A stretch of 35,920 nucleotides of DNA from Candidatus Barnesiella excrementavium (lineage in GTDB: Bacteria > Bacteroidota > Bacteroidia > Bacteroidales > Barnesiellaceae). Of this stretch, positions 7,921-16,000 are shown piece by piece (the stretch's first letter is position 1; every line of letters begins with the position of its first letter). Below the pieces are notes generated by a model. It was given only the letters and a program-made list of their open reading frames with translations. It made no database searches and was not told where the DNA came from. A program made the translations under genes and the position numbers. Location: contig DXDM01000033.1 of the NCBI GenBank assembly GCA_019115485.1, positions 1 to 35,920 on the forward strand, read 5' to 3'.

Positions 7921-9078
7921 TTACGAAAGGAATCCGAGCAGTACACCGGCGGCCACAGCCGAGCCGATAACACCGGCTACGTTGGGACCCATGGCGTGCA
8001 TCAACAGGTAGTTGGTCGAATCGTATTCGAGACCGATGTTGTTGGAGATGCGGGCCGACATCGGTACTGCCGATACACCGGCATTACCGATAAGCGGGTT
8101 GATCTTCTTGCTCTTGGGCAACACGAGGTTGAATACTTTCACGAACAATACACCCGATGCCGAGGCGATGATGAAGGCCATGAAACCGAGGGCGAAGATA
8201 CCCAGCGTGCTGGGGGTGAGGAACTCGGAGGCCTGCGTGGAGGCTCCTACCGTTACTCCCAGCAGAATGGTTACCGTGTCGCACAACGGGCCGCTGGCGG
8301 TCTTGGCCAAACGAGAGGTTACACCGCTCTCACGCAGCAGGTTACCGAAGAAGAGCATACCCAGCAGGGGCAGACCCGACGGTACCAGGAAGCAGGTGAG
8401 CAGCAACCCGATGATGGGGAACATGATTTTCTCGTTCTGCGAGACGGCACGCGCCGGTTTCATGCGGATAACGCGCTCTTTCTTGGTGGTGAACAACCGC
8501 ATGATGGGCGGCTGGATAACCGGCACGAGGGCCATGTAGGAATAGGCCGAAACGGCGATGGCGCCCATGAGGTTGGGGGCCAGTTTCGACGACAGGAAGA
8601 TGGCCGTGGGACCGTCAGCACCACCGATGATGGCAATGGCACCAGCCTGGTCGGGGGTGAACCCGAGAGCCAGGGCTACCATGTAGGCACCGAAGATACC
8701 GAACTGGGCGGCGGCACCCACCAACATCAGTTTGGGGTTGGCGATGAGCGACGAGAAGTCGGTCATGGCACCGATGCCCAGGAATACCAACGGGGGATAC
8801 CACCCGGCACTTACACCCTGATAGAGAATGTTGAGTACCGAACCTTCTTCATAAATGCCCACTTCGAGGCCGGCATCGATCTTGAAGGGGATATTCCCGA
8901 TGAGGATACCGAAACCGATGGGCACGAGCAACATGGGTTCAAAGTTTTTCTTTATCGCCAGATAGATAAAGAACAAACCGACCACAATCATAGCCAAGTG
9001 CGGGAAGGTACAGTTGGCAAAGCCGGTGTACTCCCAGAACTGGGCTAAATTATCTCCTAAGAAATCTGCAAATCCCAT
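7921..9078 (-). CDS. mmdB: Na+-pumping decarboxylase beta subunit
   Basis: 385-residue integral membrane protein with about nine to eleven hydrophobic segments. It matches the OadB/MmdB/GcdB family, which couples decarboxylation of carboxybiotin to Na+ export. The motif GGADGPTAIF (about 152-161) carries the conserved Asp155, equivalent to the essential Asp of oxaloacetate decarboxylase. The C-terminal GPNVAGVIGSAVAAG stretch is also conserved. I choose ATG at 9078, which leaves 4 nt after the biotin-carrier stop; a TTG at 9090 would overlap that gene. It is the last gene of the operon and is followed by a strong terminator. The methylmalonyl-CoA assignment comes from neighbours, since the family alone does not separate substrates. 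Confidence 0.93.
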   Translation of the reverse strand: MGFADFLGDNLAQFWEYTGFANCTFPHLAMIVVGLFFIYLAIKKNFEPMLLVPIGFGILIGNIPFKIDAGLEVGIYEEGSVLNILYQGVSAGWYPPLVFLGIGAMTDFSSLIANPKLMLVGAAAQFGIFGAYMVALALGFTPDQAGAIAIIGGADGPTAIFLSSKLAPNLMGAIAVSAYSYMALVPVIQPPIMRLFTTKKERVIRMKPARAVSQNEKIMFPIIGLLLTCFLVPSGLPLLGMLFFGNLLRESGVTSRLAKTASGPLCDTVTILLGVTVGASTQASEFLTPSTLGIFALGFMAFIIASASGVLFVKVFNLVLPKSKKINPLIGNAGVSAVPMSARISNNIGLEYDSTNYLLMHAMGPNVAGVIGSAVAAGVLLGFLS

Positions 9079-9082
9079 AGTC

Positions 9083-9511
9083 TTACTCAATTATGATAAG
9101 TTCGGCTCCTTCGAGTACCGAATCACCTTTGTTTACTTTGATGGCGGTCACTTTACCACTCTTGATGGCGTTGATATTGTTTTCCATCTTCATGGCTTCC
9201 AGGATAAGCACAGTCTGACCTACGCTTACCGTATCGCCAACTTTCACGAGAATATCGTTTACGACACCGGGCAGCGGCGACTTCACAGCGTCGGCACTCG
9301 AGCTGACAGTCGGTTTGGAAATGACGGGTTCACCCGTGGCGGTACGGGGAGCCGACGAAGGTTTCGGGGTCGATACCTTTACGGGAGCGGCCTCTTCCAT
9401 CTCGACGTTGTAGGTGGTACCGTTTACTTCGACATGGGCAATGTTTTTTTCTATTTCGCCAACAGAAACCTTATAGAGGTTACCGTTGATTTTATACTTA
9501 TACTCTTTCAT
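9083..9511 (-). CDS. mmdC: Biotin carrier (gamma/delta) subunit of the decarboxylase
   Basis: 142-residue biotinyl protein. The C-terminal half is a biotinyl/lipoyl domain with the EAMKMEN motif, in which Lys108 is the biotin attachment site. The middle is a Pro/Ala/Thr/Ser-rich linker (about residues 42-75), which lets the arm swing between the carboxyltransferase and the membrane beta subunit. The N-terminus (MKEYKYKINGNLYKV) is typical of Bacteroidetes homologues. It is spaced 56 nt after the OadG-like gene and 4 nt before the beta-subunit gene, so translation of the last two is probably coupled. Confidence 0.93.
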   Translation of the reverse strand: MKEYKYKINGNLYKVSVGEIEKNIAHVEVNGTTYNVEMEEAAPVKVSTPKPSSAPRTATGEPVISKPTVSSSADAVKSPLPGVVNDILVKVGDTVSVGQTVLILEAMKMENNINAIKSGKVTAIKVNKGDSVLEGAELIIIE

Positions 9512-9567
9512 AAGTTTTCTTTAATCTTGATTGAAAATTTACTTTTTAAGATGTGTGCATGCAGCGG

Positions 9568-10482
9568 TTACCTTCTATGGGGTGTTTCACGCAGCGAATA
9601 GATCTTCGAGTTCCACGGCGAGTAGGCTCTCTTCACCTTGTTGATGGTGAGAATCGTGTCTTCTACATCGTGTACTTCGAGATGCTGGTACAAAGCCATG
9701 GCGATAGCGGCATAGACCTCGCCCGACTCGCGGCCGAAGCCTTTTTCCTTGGCCTCGTCCTTGTCGGAGATGCCATGCACGCGCATCGCATTGCGCTTCT
9801 TGATGAGTACCGAAACTTGCCCGATAAGACGGAACAGTACATAGAGCAGCAACAGGCCCAAGAATACGATGGCCATGGCCATGATGGCCATACCTACACC
9901 GAAGGGGTCGTGCTCGGCAAACATCTCGATTTTCATGTTCGAGTCGAGCGTGATGTTGTTAGTGCTGGGTGTTACATAGCCCGATTGCTCGTCGCCTCCC
10001 TTGATGACCCACTTGCCTACACCGTCTTCAACGCGGGCATAGGAGTGGTCGGCGGGGATTCCGGCAGGAACCGTAACCGAGTCAATCAGGTCGCGGCCGT
10101 TGGCGTCATAGAGTCCAATCCAGTTGTCCTTGTTGGGATCCAACTTGAAATTCACATGGAACGTACCCCGGTTGGGCATACCGTCGGCCCAGAAGAGCAG
10201 GTGCTGACGGGGCGGCATCTCGGTGAGCACGTCGCCCTTGGGAATAGGATATTTTTTGGGATTGTTCTTGTCGTTCGTCAGATAGCAACTGCGCACATCG
10301 ACGGTCCCGAAGGTGGTGTTGAATATCTCAATCCAGGCCGACTGACAACCGTAGTCGTCCTGATAGTTGGTCTCGTTGGTTACCAAGACTTCGTTGATAC
10401 GCAAACCTTTCCGTCCCTGTGCCCACACCGACGATACCATGAGGGTGGCAAACAGGAATATCCCTAAGATTTTTTTATTCAT
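9568..10482 (-). CDS. LTD-OadG fusion: lamin-tail domain joined to decarboxylase anchor subunit
   Basis: 304 residues. A signal peptide (1-21, MNKKILGIFLFATLMVSSVWA) leads into a beta-rich domain (about 26-160). Stretches such as RINEVLVTNE, AWIEIFNTT, VDVRSCYLTND and WIGLYDANGRDLIDSV fit lamin-tail (LTD) folds. One transmembrane helix (about 195-220, GVGMAIMAMAIVFLGLLLLY) and a charged cytoplasmic tail follow, in the manner of OadG/MmdD, the small subunit that anchors the Na+ decarboxylase. The predicted topology places the LTD domain in the periplasm. OadG subunits elsewhere are about 80-100 residues. It sits inside the operon between the carboxyltransferase and the biotin carrier, where the anchor subunit is expected. 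The role of the LTD part is unknown. Confidence 0.85.
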   Translation of the reverse strand: MNKKILGIFLFATLMVSSVWAQGRKGLRINEVLVTNETNYQDDYGCQSAWIEIFNTTFGTVDVRSCYLTNDKNNPKKYPIPKGDVLTEMPPRQHLLFWADGMPNRGTFHVNFKLDPNKDNWIGLYDANGRDLIDSVTVPAGIPADHSYARVEDGVGKWVIKGGDEQSGYVTPSTNNITLDSNMKIEMFAEHDPFGVGMAIMAMAIVFLGLLLLYVLFRLIGQVSVLIKKRNAMRVHGISDKDEAKEKGFGRESGEVYAAIAMALYQHLEVHDVEDTILTINKVKRAYSPWNSKIYSLRETPHRR

Positions 10483-10503
10483 TGTCGCTATACTTTAAAG
10501 GTA

Positions 10504-12057
10504 TTACAAAGGAATATTACCGTGCTTCTTGGCCGGGTTGGTTAATTTCTTGGTCTGCAACTGCTGCAAGGCGCGAATGATGCGGAAGCGGGTGTTGCGA
10601 GGCTCGATTACGTCGTCGATGTAACCATACTTGGCTGCGTTGTAGGGGTTGGCAAACAGTTTGGTATACTCGGCTTCTTTCTCGGCCATGAACTTGGCGG
10701 GATCGGGAGCCTCTTTGGCCTCTTTGGCATAGAGCACCTCGACGGCACCAGCACCACCCATCACAGCGATTTCGGCGGTAGGCCATGCGTAGTTCATGTC
10801 GCCGCGCAGCTGTTTACAGCTCATCACGATGTGTGAACCACCGTAGGACTTACGCAGCGTGATGGTAACCTTGGGCACCGTGGCTTCGCCGTAGGCGTAG
10901 AGCAGTTTGGCACCGTGCAGAATCACACCGTTGTACTCTTGTCCCGTACCCGGCAGGAATCCCGGTACATCGACGAGGCTGACGATAGGAATGTTGAAGG
11001 CGTCGCAGAAGCGGACGAAACGGGCGGCTTTGCGCGAAGCGTTGCTGTCGAGCACACCGGCCAGGTATTTGGGCTGGTTGGCTACGATACCTACCGACTG
11101 ACCGTTGAAGCGGGCGAAGCCGATGATGATGTTCTTGGCATAGTCGCGTTGGATTTCGAGGAACTCACCGTTGTCGATGATGGCTCCGATTACCTCGTAC
11201 ATGTCGTAGGGGCGGTTGGGGCTATCGGGGATAATCTCGTTGAGCGAGTCTTCGAGACGGTCGATGGGGTCGTTGCAGGGAACGAGCGGAGCCTCTTCGA
11301 GATTGTTCTGGGGGATATAGCTGATGAGCTTGCGGATAATGGCCAGGGCCTCTTCACCGTTCTCGGCGGCAAAGTGGGCTACGCCCGATTTGGCCGAGTG
11401 AACTTCGGCACCACCGAGGGCCTCCTGGGTAACGTCTTCGCCAGTCACGGTCTTTACTACCTTCGGGCCGGTGAGAAACATGTAGGAGATACCTTTGGCC
11501 ATGATCGTGAAGTCGGTCAGGGCAGGCGAATATACGGCACCACCGGCGCAGGGACCGAGAATGGCCGAGATTTGGGGAATCACACCCGAAGCCATGATGT
11601 TACGCTGGAAGATTTCGGCATAACCGGCCAGGGCGTTGATACCTTCCTGGATACGGGCACCACCCGAGTCGTTCAGCCCGATACAGGGTGCTCCCATCTT
11701 CATGGCCATATCCATGACCTTGCAGATTTTCAGGGCCATCGTCTCGGACAGTGAACCGCCAAATACGGTAAAGTCCTGAGCAAATACATAAACGAGGCGG
11801 CCTTCGATCGTACCGTAACCGGTTACGACACCGTCGCCCAAAAACGATTTCTTCTCTTGACCGAAGTTGGTACATCTGTGTCGCACAAACATATCCAACT
11901 CTTCAAAGCTGCCTTCGTCGAGGAGTTGCGCAATGCGCTCACGAGCCGTGTATTTACCTTTCTCGTGTTGTTTATCGATGGCTTTTTGTCCACCACCCAG
12001 GCGAGCCTGAGCGCGCAGCTCAATCAGCTCCTGTACTTTTTCAAGTTGATTGCTCAT
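10504..12057 (-). CDS. mmdA: Methylmalonyl-CoA decarboxylase alpha (carboxyltransferase) subunit
   Basis: 517 residues, the standard length of the acyl-CoA carboxyltransferase beta family (PccB/MmdA). It carries the oxyanion-hole and CoA-binding stretches SGGARIQEG (131-139), [13 protein letters not shown] (168-180) and [14 protein letters not shown]. It transfers the carboxyl group of methylmalonyl-CoA to the biotin on the carrier subunit, giving propionyl-CoA. Family membership alone would allow propionyl-CoA carboxylase; epimerase upstream plus membrane beta and biotin subunits downstream make decarboxylase much more likely. The gap to the epimerase gene is 5 nt and to the LTD-OadG gene 21 nt. 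Confidence 0.93.
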   Translation of the reverse strand: MSNQLEKVQELIELRAQARLGGGQKAIDKQHEKGKYTARERIAQLLDEGSFEELDMFVRHRCTNFGQEKKSFLGDGVVTGYGTIEGRLVYVFAQDFTVFGGSLSETMALKICKVMDMAMKMGAPCIGLNDSGGARIQEGINALAGYAEIFQRNIMASGVIPQISAILGPCAGGAVYSPALTDFTIMAKGISYMFLTGPKVVKTVTGEDVTQEALGGAEVHSAKSGVAHFAAENGEEALAIIRKLISYIPQNNLEEAPLVPCNDPIDRLEDSLNEIIPDSPNRPYDMYEVIGAIIDNGEFLEIQRDYAKNIIIGFARFNGQSVGIVANQPKYLAGVLDSNASRKAARFVRFCDAFNIPIVSLVDVPGFLPGTGQEYNGVILHGAKLLYAYGEATVPKVTITLRKSYGGSHIVMSCKQLRGDMNYAWPTAEIAVMGGAGAVEVLYAKEAKEAPDPAKFMAEKEAEYTKLFANPYNAAKYGYIDDVIEPRNTRFRIIRALQQLQTKKLTNPAKKHGNIPL

Positions 12058-12062
12058 ATTTT

Positions 12063-12476
12063 TTATTTATTAGGGTCTTCACAAAGTTCGGTTAATACGC
12101 TGCAAGTCGATTTGGGGTGCAGGAAAGCGATGTTCAACCCCTCGGCACCTTTGCGGGGAGCTTTGTCGATGAGGCGCACGCCTTTGGCTTCGACTTCGGC
12201 CAGGGCATTGGCCACACCGTCTTCAATGGCGAAAGCCAGGTGATGGATACCCTCGCCGCGTTTCTCTATGAACTTGGCAATCGTGCTGTCTTCGCTGGTG
12301 GGCTCGAGCAACTCGATCTTGGTCTGTCCTACTTTGAAGAAGGCGGTCTTTACCTTTTGGTCGGCTACCTCTTCGATGGAATAACATTTAAGGCCTAAAA
12401 TGTTTTCGTAATAAGGAATAGCTTCGTCAAGACTTTTGACTGCAATTCCCAAGTGTTCAATGTGAGAAATGTTCAT
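12063..12476 (-). CDS. mce: Methylmalonyl-CoA epimerase
   Basis: 137-residue vicinal-oxygen-chelate (VOC) protein, the usual epimerase size. Metal ligands of the family are in place: H8 in [10 protein letters not shown]79 in GIHHLAFAI and E130 in [10 protein letters not shown]56 in TKIELLEP also matches a conserved position. It interconverts the (R) and (S) forms of methylmalonyl-CoA, linking methylmalonyl-CoA mutase to the decarboxylase encoded by the next genes. It is the first gene of the operon and has a -7 box and a palindrome in its leader. No mutase gene is in the window. Confidence 0.93.
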   Translation of the reverse strand: MNISHIEHLGIAVKSLDEAIPYYENILGLKCYSIEEVADQKVKTAFFKVGQTKIELLEPTSEDSTIAKFIEKRGEGIHHLAFAIEDGVANALAEVEAKGVRLIDKAPRKGAEGLNIAFLHPKSTCSVLTELCEDPNK

Positions 12477-12517
12477 AATAATTAGTATTTAGTTAACTTA
12501 CATTTTTAGTTGTTGCT

Positions 12518-12537
12518 CTTATAATACCTATTATAAG
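12518..12537. promoter_or_regulatory. Perfect palindrome, candidate operator of the mce-mmd operon
   Basis: The arms CTTATAATA (12518-12526) and TATTATAAG (12529-12537) are exact reverse complements with CC between them. The palindrome covers the position where transcription should begin, about 6 nt beyond the -7 box. This is a typical place for a repressor to bind. Confidence 0.55.
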
Positions 12538-12542
12538 ACGGG

Positions 12543-12550
12543 CAAATTTA
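12543..12550 (-). promoter_or_regulatory. Candidate -7 box of the mce-mmd operon
   Basis: TAAATTTG on the minus strand fits the Bacteroidetes consensus TAnnTTTG. It lies 67 bp before the mce start codon. A TTTG at the usual -33 spacing is not seen. Confidence 0.5.
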
Positions 12551-12841
12551 CGTCATTTCGGTTGAATAAAGAAATAAATCGGCGAAAATAAGCTGCGCGA
12601 GAATCAACCTTTTACCGGGCACAGGCGTTTTCTACACAGAGCCTAACGACAGGCCTCGGCCGATATGACAAATCGACAGCAATACTGACAGGGACGACCG
12701 ACGCCGTTTTGAAAAGACTGACAAAAGAAACATTTTCGTCCCCCTCGTTTTTTGGCATGGCATTTGAAGATTATGGAGTGTCGCTCGCAAGGGCGGCGGA
12801 TAAATTAACTCTATTGAATAACAAATAAAAAGTATATAACT

Positions 12842-14752
12842 ATGGGAAAGATTATTGGTATTGACTTAGGAACAACCAACTCGTGTGTCGCCGTAATGGA
12901 AGGTACCGAGCCGGTAGTAATCGCCAACAGCGAGGGTCGTCGTACGACGCCTTCAATCGTGGCTTTTGTAGATGGTGGCGAACGTAAAGTGGGCGAGCCC
13001 GCCAAACGTCAGGCCATCACGAACCCGACGAGAACGATATTCTCGATCAAACGTTTCATGGGCGAGTCTTATGACCAGGTAACCAACGAAATCGCTCGTG
13101 TGCCTTACAAGGTAGTACGCAGCGACAACAACATGCCTCGTGTCGACATCGACGGTCGTCTCTACTCACCGCAAGAGATTTCGGCCATGATTCTGCAAAA
13201 AATGAAAAAAACAGCCGAAGACTATCTGGGTCAAGAGGTAACCGATGCCGTTATCACGGTACCTGCCTACTTCAACGACTCGCAACGTCAGGCTACGAAG
13301 GAGGCCGGTGAGATTGCCGGGTTGAACGTACGCCGTATCGTCAACGAACCTACGGCTGCCGCTTTGGCCTACGGTCTCGACAAGGCTAACAAAGATATGA
13401 AAATCGCCGTATTCGACCTGGGTGGCGGTACGTTCGATATCTCTATCCTGGAATTGGGCGACGGTGTATTCGAAGTAAAATCGACCAACGGTGATACTCA
13501 CCTGGGTGGTGATGACTTCGACCACGTAATCATCGACTGGCTGGCCGATGAGTTCAAGAACGACGAAGGGGTAGACCTGCGTGAGGATCCTATGGCTCTG
13601 CAACGGTTGAAAGAGGCTGCCGAAAAGGCTAAAATCGAATTGTCGAGTTCGACCTCGACCGAGATTAACTTGCCTTACATCATGCCTGTAAACGGTGTGC
13701 CCAAACACTTGGTTAAGACGTTGACGCGTGCCAAATTCGAGCAGTTGTGCGACCGCTTGATCCAGGCTACCATCGAGCCTTGCCGCAAAGCCCTGCAAGA
13801 TGCCGGACTGAGCGCATCGGATATCGACGAGGTTATCCTCGTAGGTGGTTCGACCCGTATCCCCGCTATCCAGGCTATCGTCGAGAAATTCTTCGGCAAG
13901 ACGCCTTCGAAAGGTGTTAACCCCGATGAGGTAGTTGCCGTAGGTGCTGCCATACAGGGTGCCGTATTGACCGGCGATGTAAAAGATGTGTTGCTGCTCG
14001 ATGTAACGCCGCTGTCGCTGGGTATCGAAACACTGGGTGGCGTGATGACCAAACTGATTGACGCCAACACGACGATTCCTACCCGCAAGTCGGAAATCTT
14101 CTCGACGGCTGTCGATAACCAGCCTTCGGTTGAAATCCACGTACTGCAAGGTGAACGTCCCATGGCCAAGGACAACAAGACCATCGGTAAGTTCCACCTC
14201 GACGGAATCCCCGCTGCCATGCGTGGTGTGCCTCAAATCGAGGTAACATTCGATATCGATGCCAACGGTATCTTGAATGTATCGGCCAAAGATAAAGGCA
14301 CGGGTAAAGAGCAGAGCATTCGTATCGAGGCTTCGAGCGGCTTGACCGACGCCGAAATCAAACGTATGAAGGACGAGGCTGCCGCCAACGCCGAAAGCGA
14401 TGCCAAAGAGAAGGAGCGTATCGACAAACTGAACCACGCCGATGCCCTCATCTTCCAAACCGAGAAACAGCTCAAAGAGATGGGCGACAAGATTCCGGCC
14501 GACAAGAGAAGTGCCATTGAATCGGCTCTGAACAAACTGAAAGAGGCTCACAAGGCTCAGGACATCGCCGGTATCGACTCGGCTTCGAGCGAACTGGAAA
14601 GCGTTCTGCAAGCTGCTGCCCAAGACCTGTACAACGCTCAGGCTCAACAACAGGCCGGTGCTCAACAGGCTCAACCGGGGGCCAATGCTCAACCGGGCGG
14701 TAACAACAACGGCAAAGATGTGACCGACGTGGACTTTGAGGAGGTCAAATAA
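12842..14752 (+). CDS. dnaK: Chaperone DnaK (Hsp70)
   Basis: 636-residue ATP-dependent cytoplasmic chaperone that refolds proteins with DnaJ and GrpE. The three Hsp70 signatures are present: [12 protein letters not shown] near the N-terminus, [14 protein letters not shown] around residue 190, and [14 protein letters not shown] around residue 335. A linker ([14 protein letters not shown]) leads to the substrate-binding domain. The C-terminus is a Gln/Ala/Gly-rich tail ending DVDFEEVK, close to the EEVD-like end usual in bacterial DnaK. It stands alone: neither dnaJ nor grpE is adjacent. A strong terminator follows. Codon use is highly biased, as expected for an abundant protein. Confidence 0.98.
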   Translation: MGKIIGIDLGTTNSCVAVMEGTEPVVIANSEGRRTTPSIVAFVDGGERKVGEPAKRQAITNPTRTIFSIKRFMGESYDQVTNEIARVPYKVVRSDNNMPRVDIDGRLYSPQEISAMILQKMKKTAEDYLGQEVTDAVITVPAYFNDSQRQATKEAGEIAGLNVRRIVNEPTAAALAYGLDKANKDMKIAVFDLGGGTFDISILELGDGVFEVKSTNGDTHLGGDDFDHVIIDWLADEFKNDEGVDLREDPMALQRLKEAAEKAKIELSSSTSTEINLPYIMPVNGVPKHLVKTLTRAKFEQLCDRLIQATIEPCRKALQDAGLSASDIDEVILVGGSTRIPAIQAIVEKFFGKTPSKGVNPDEVVAVGAAIQGAVLTGDVKDVLLLDVTPLSLGIETLGGVMTKLIDANTTIPTRKSEIFSTAVDNQPSVEIHVLQGERPMAKDNKTIGKFHLDGIPAAMRGVPQIEVTFDIDANGILNVSAKDKGTGKEQSIRIEASSGLTDAEIKRMKDEAAANAESDAKEKERIDKLNHADALIFQTEKQLKEMGDKIPADKRSAIESALNKLKEAHKAQDIAGIDSASSELESVLQAAAQDLYNAQAQQQAGAQQAQPGANAQPGGNNNGKDVTDVDFEEVK

Positions 14753-14781
14753 ACAAGTAAATCTCTAATCCTCTATAACCA

Positions 14782-14819
14782 GCGAGGCGTATCGCAACAG
14801 CGATGCGCCTCGCTTTTTT
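14782..14819 (+). terminator. Terminator of dnaK
   Basis: GCGAGGCG.ATCG (14782-14794) pairs with CGAT.CGCCTCGC (14801-14813), with one T-G wobble, and is followed by six Ts. It is a textbook intrinsic terminator 30 bp after the dnaK stop. Confidence 0.9.
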
Positions 14820-14940
14820 CGTTCCTACCCGTTTCGATATAGAGGGGAGAGAGGGATAGTGGGAGACCGACACAGAAACCGGGAGCTACTCCCCTGCCCT
14901 CCCCAATTCATCTCGTGTCACCCGTCGCCAATCAGCTGGG

Positions 14941-14984
14941 TATAAAACGGACGAAGGCCGGCACCTGACGGTACCGGCCTTCGC
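14941..14984 (-). terminator. Terminator of prs
   Basis: CGAAGGCCGG (14952-14961) and CCGGCCTTCG (14973-14982) are exact complements, and the stem extends inward by three more pairs past one mismatch. On the minus strand it is followed by TCCGTTTTATA. It lies 25 bp after the prs stop. Confidence 0.85.
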
Positions 14985-15006
14985 TTGTTATAACGGCATG
15001 CTGCAA

Positions 15007-15945
15007 TTACAGCAGGTATTGCGAACTGATGGATTTGTTTTCGTACACCCGACGAATGGTATCGGCAAAGAGGTCGGCAATGCTGATGATATGTACCTTG
15101 TCGCACTTCTTGTTGTAGGGGATACTGTCGGTGAAAATCATCTCGGTCATCGACGAGTTCTGTACGCGTTCGGTGGCGGGGTCGCTCATCACGGCGTGCG
15201 AGGCGATGGCCCGTACCGAGAGGGCGCCTTTGCTCATCATCAAATCGGCGGCTTTGGTAATGGTACCGGCCGTGTCGACCATATCGTCGACGAGGATTAC
15301 GTTCTTGCCCTCTACCTCGCCAATCACGGTCATGCTTTCCACCACGTTGGCTTTGGCGCGCTGCTTGTGGCAGAGTACCAGCGGAGCGCCCAGGTATTTG
15401 GCATAGGTGCTGGCCCGTTTGGAACCTCCTACGTCGGGGGTGGCGATTACCATGTCTTTGAGGTTCAAAGACTGAATATAGGGAATGAACACCGACGAGG
15501 CATACAGGTGGTCTACCGGTACATCGAAGAAGCCTTGAATCTGGTCGGCGTGCAGGTCCATCGTGATGAGACGGTTGATACCGGCTACACTCAGAATGTC
15601 GGCCAACAGCTTGGCGGCAATCGAAACACGGGGTTTGTCCTTGCGGTCCTGACGTGCCCAACCGAAATAGGGAACGACGGCTACGATAGATTTGGCCGAA
15701 GCGCGTTTGGCGGCATCGATCATTAACAACAGTTCCATGAGGTTGTCGGAATTGGGGAAGGTCGATTGCACCAGATATACCTGGCAGCCCCGAATCGACT
15801 CCTCGAAGGATACGGCAAATTCGCCATCGGCAAAATGCTGAATGTTCATTTGGCCTAATTCGCAACCCAGACTATTACAGATTTTCTCAGCGAGATACCT
15901 TGAATTGGTTCCCGAAAATACCTTGAACGGAGGTGTTTGACTCAT
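15007..15945 (-). CDS. prs: Ribose-phosphate pyrophosphokinase (PRPP synthase)
   Basis: 312-residue cytoplasmic enzyme making PRPP from ribose 5-phosphate and ATP for nucleotide, His and Trp synthesis. It has the N-terminal FSGTNSRYLAEKI, the flexible-loop ATP-binding stretch YFGWARQDRKDKPR, the divalent-cation site MDLHADQIQGFFD and the PRPP-binding loop VILVDDMVDTAGT. The length is the standard class I size. It lies downstream of the amylase gene with 55 nt between, and a -7 box in that gap suggests its own promoter. A strong terminator follows. Confidence 0.97.
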   Translation of the reverse strand: MSQTPPFKVFSGTNSRYLAEKICNSLGCELGQMNIQHFADGEFAVSFEESIRGCQVYLVQSTFPNSDNLMELLLMIDAAKRASAKSIVAVVPYFGWARQDRKDKPRVSIAAKLLADILSVAGINRLITMDLHADQIQGFFDVPVDHLYASSVFIPYIQSLNLKDMVIATPDVGGSKRASTYAKYLGAPLVLCHKQRAKANVVESMTVIGEVEGKNVILVDDMVDTAGTITKAADLMMSKGALSVRAIASHAVMSDPATERVQNSSMTEMIFTDSIPYNKKCDKVHIISIADLFADTIRRVYENKSISSQYLL

Positions 15946-15986
15946 GATTTTTTGTATGTAAAAACAGAGGTTATTTATTTGTGGGA

Positions 15987-15994
15987 CAAAGGTA
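15987..15994 (-). promoter_or_regulatory. Candidate -7 box of prs
   Basis: TACCTTTG on the minus strand fits TAnnTTTG and ends about 40 bp before the prs ATG at 15945. It would let prs be transcribed apart from the upstream amylase gene. Confidence 0.5.
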
Positions 15995-16000
15995 CAATTT

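Larger units (their letters stand above)
12477..12841. other. Divergent intergenic region between mce operon and dnaK
   Basis: 365 bp with no gene. The mce side contains the -7 box at 12543-12550 and the 20-bp palindrome at 12518-12537. The dnaK side (about 12560-12841) has no TAnnTTTG box that I can find, no CIRCE-like inverted repeat and no strong terminator. It does contain a GG/TTG pair that partly resembles a sigma-54 promoter at 12752-12767. Confidence 0.7.

Noticed and set aside
12560-12841. Search for CIRCE-type heat-shock operator before dnaK
   Set aside because: No TTAGCACTC-N9-GAGTGCTAA-like repeat was found.
13166-14692. 508-residue open frame opposite dnaK
   Set aside because: It is antisense to a highly conserved chaperone and has no recognisable motif; the dnaK frame shows all Hsp70 signatures.
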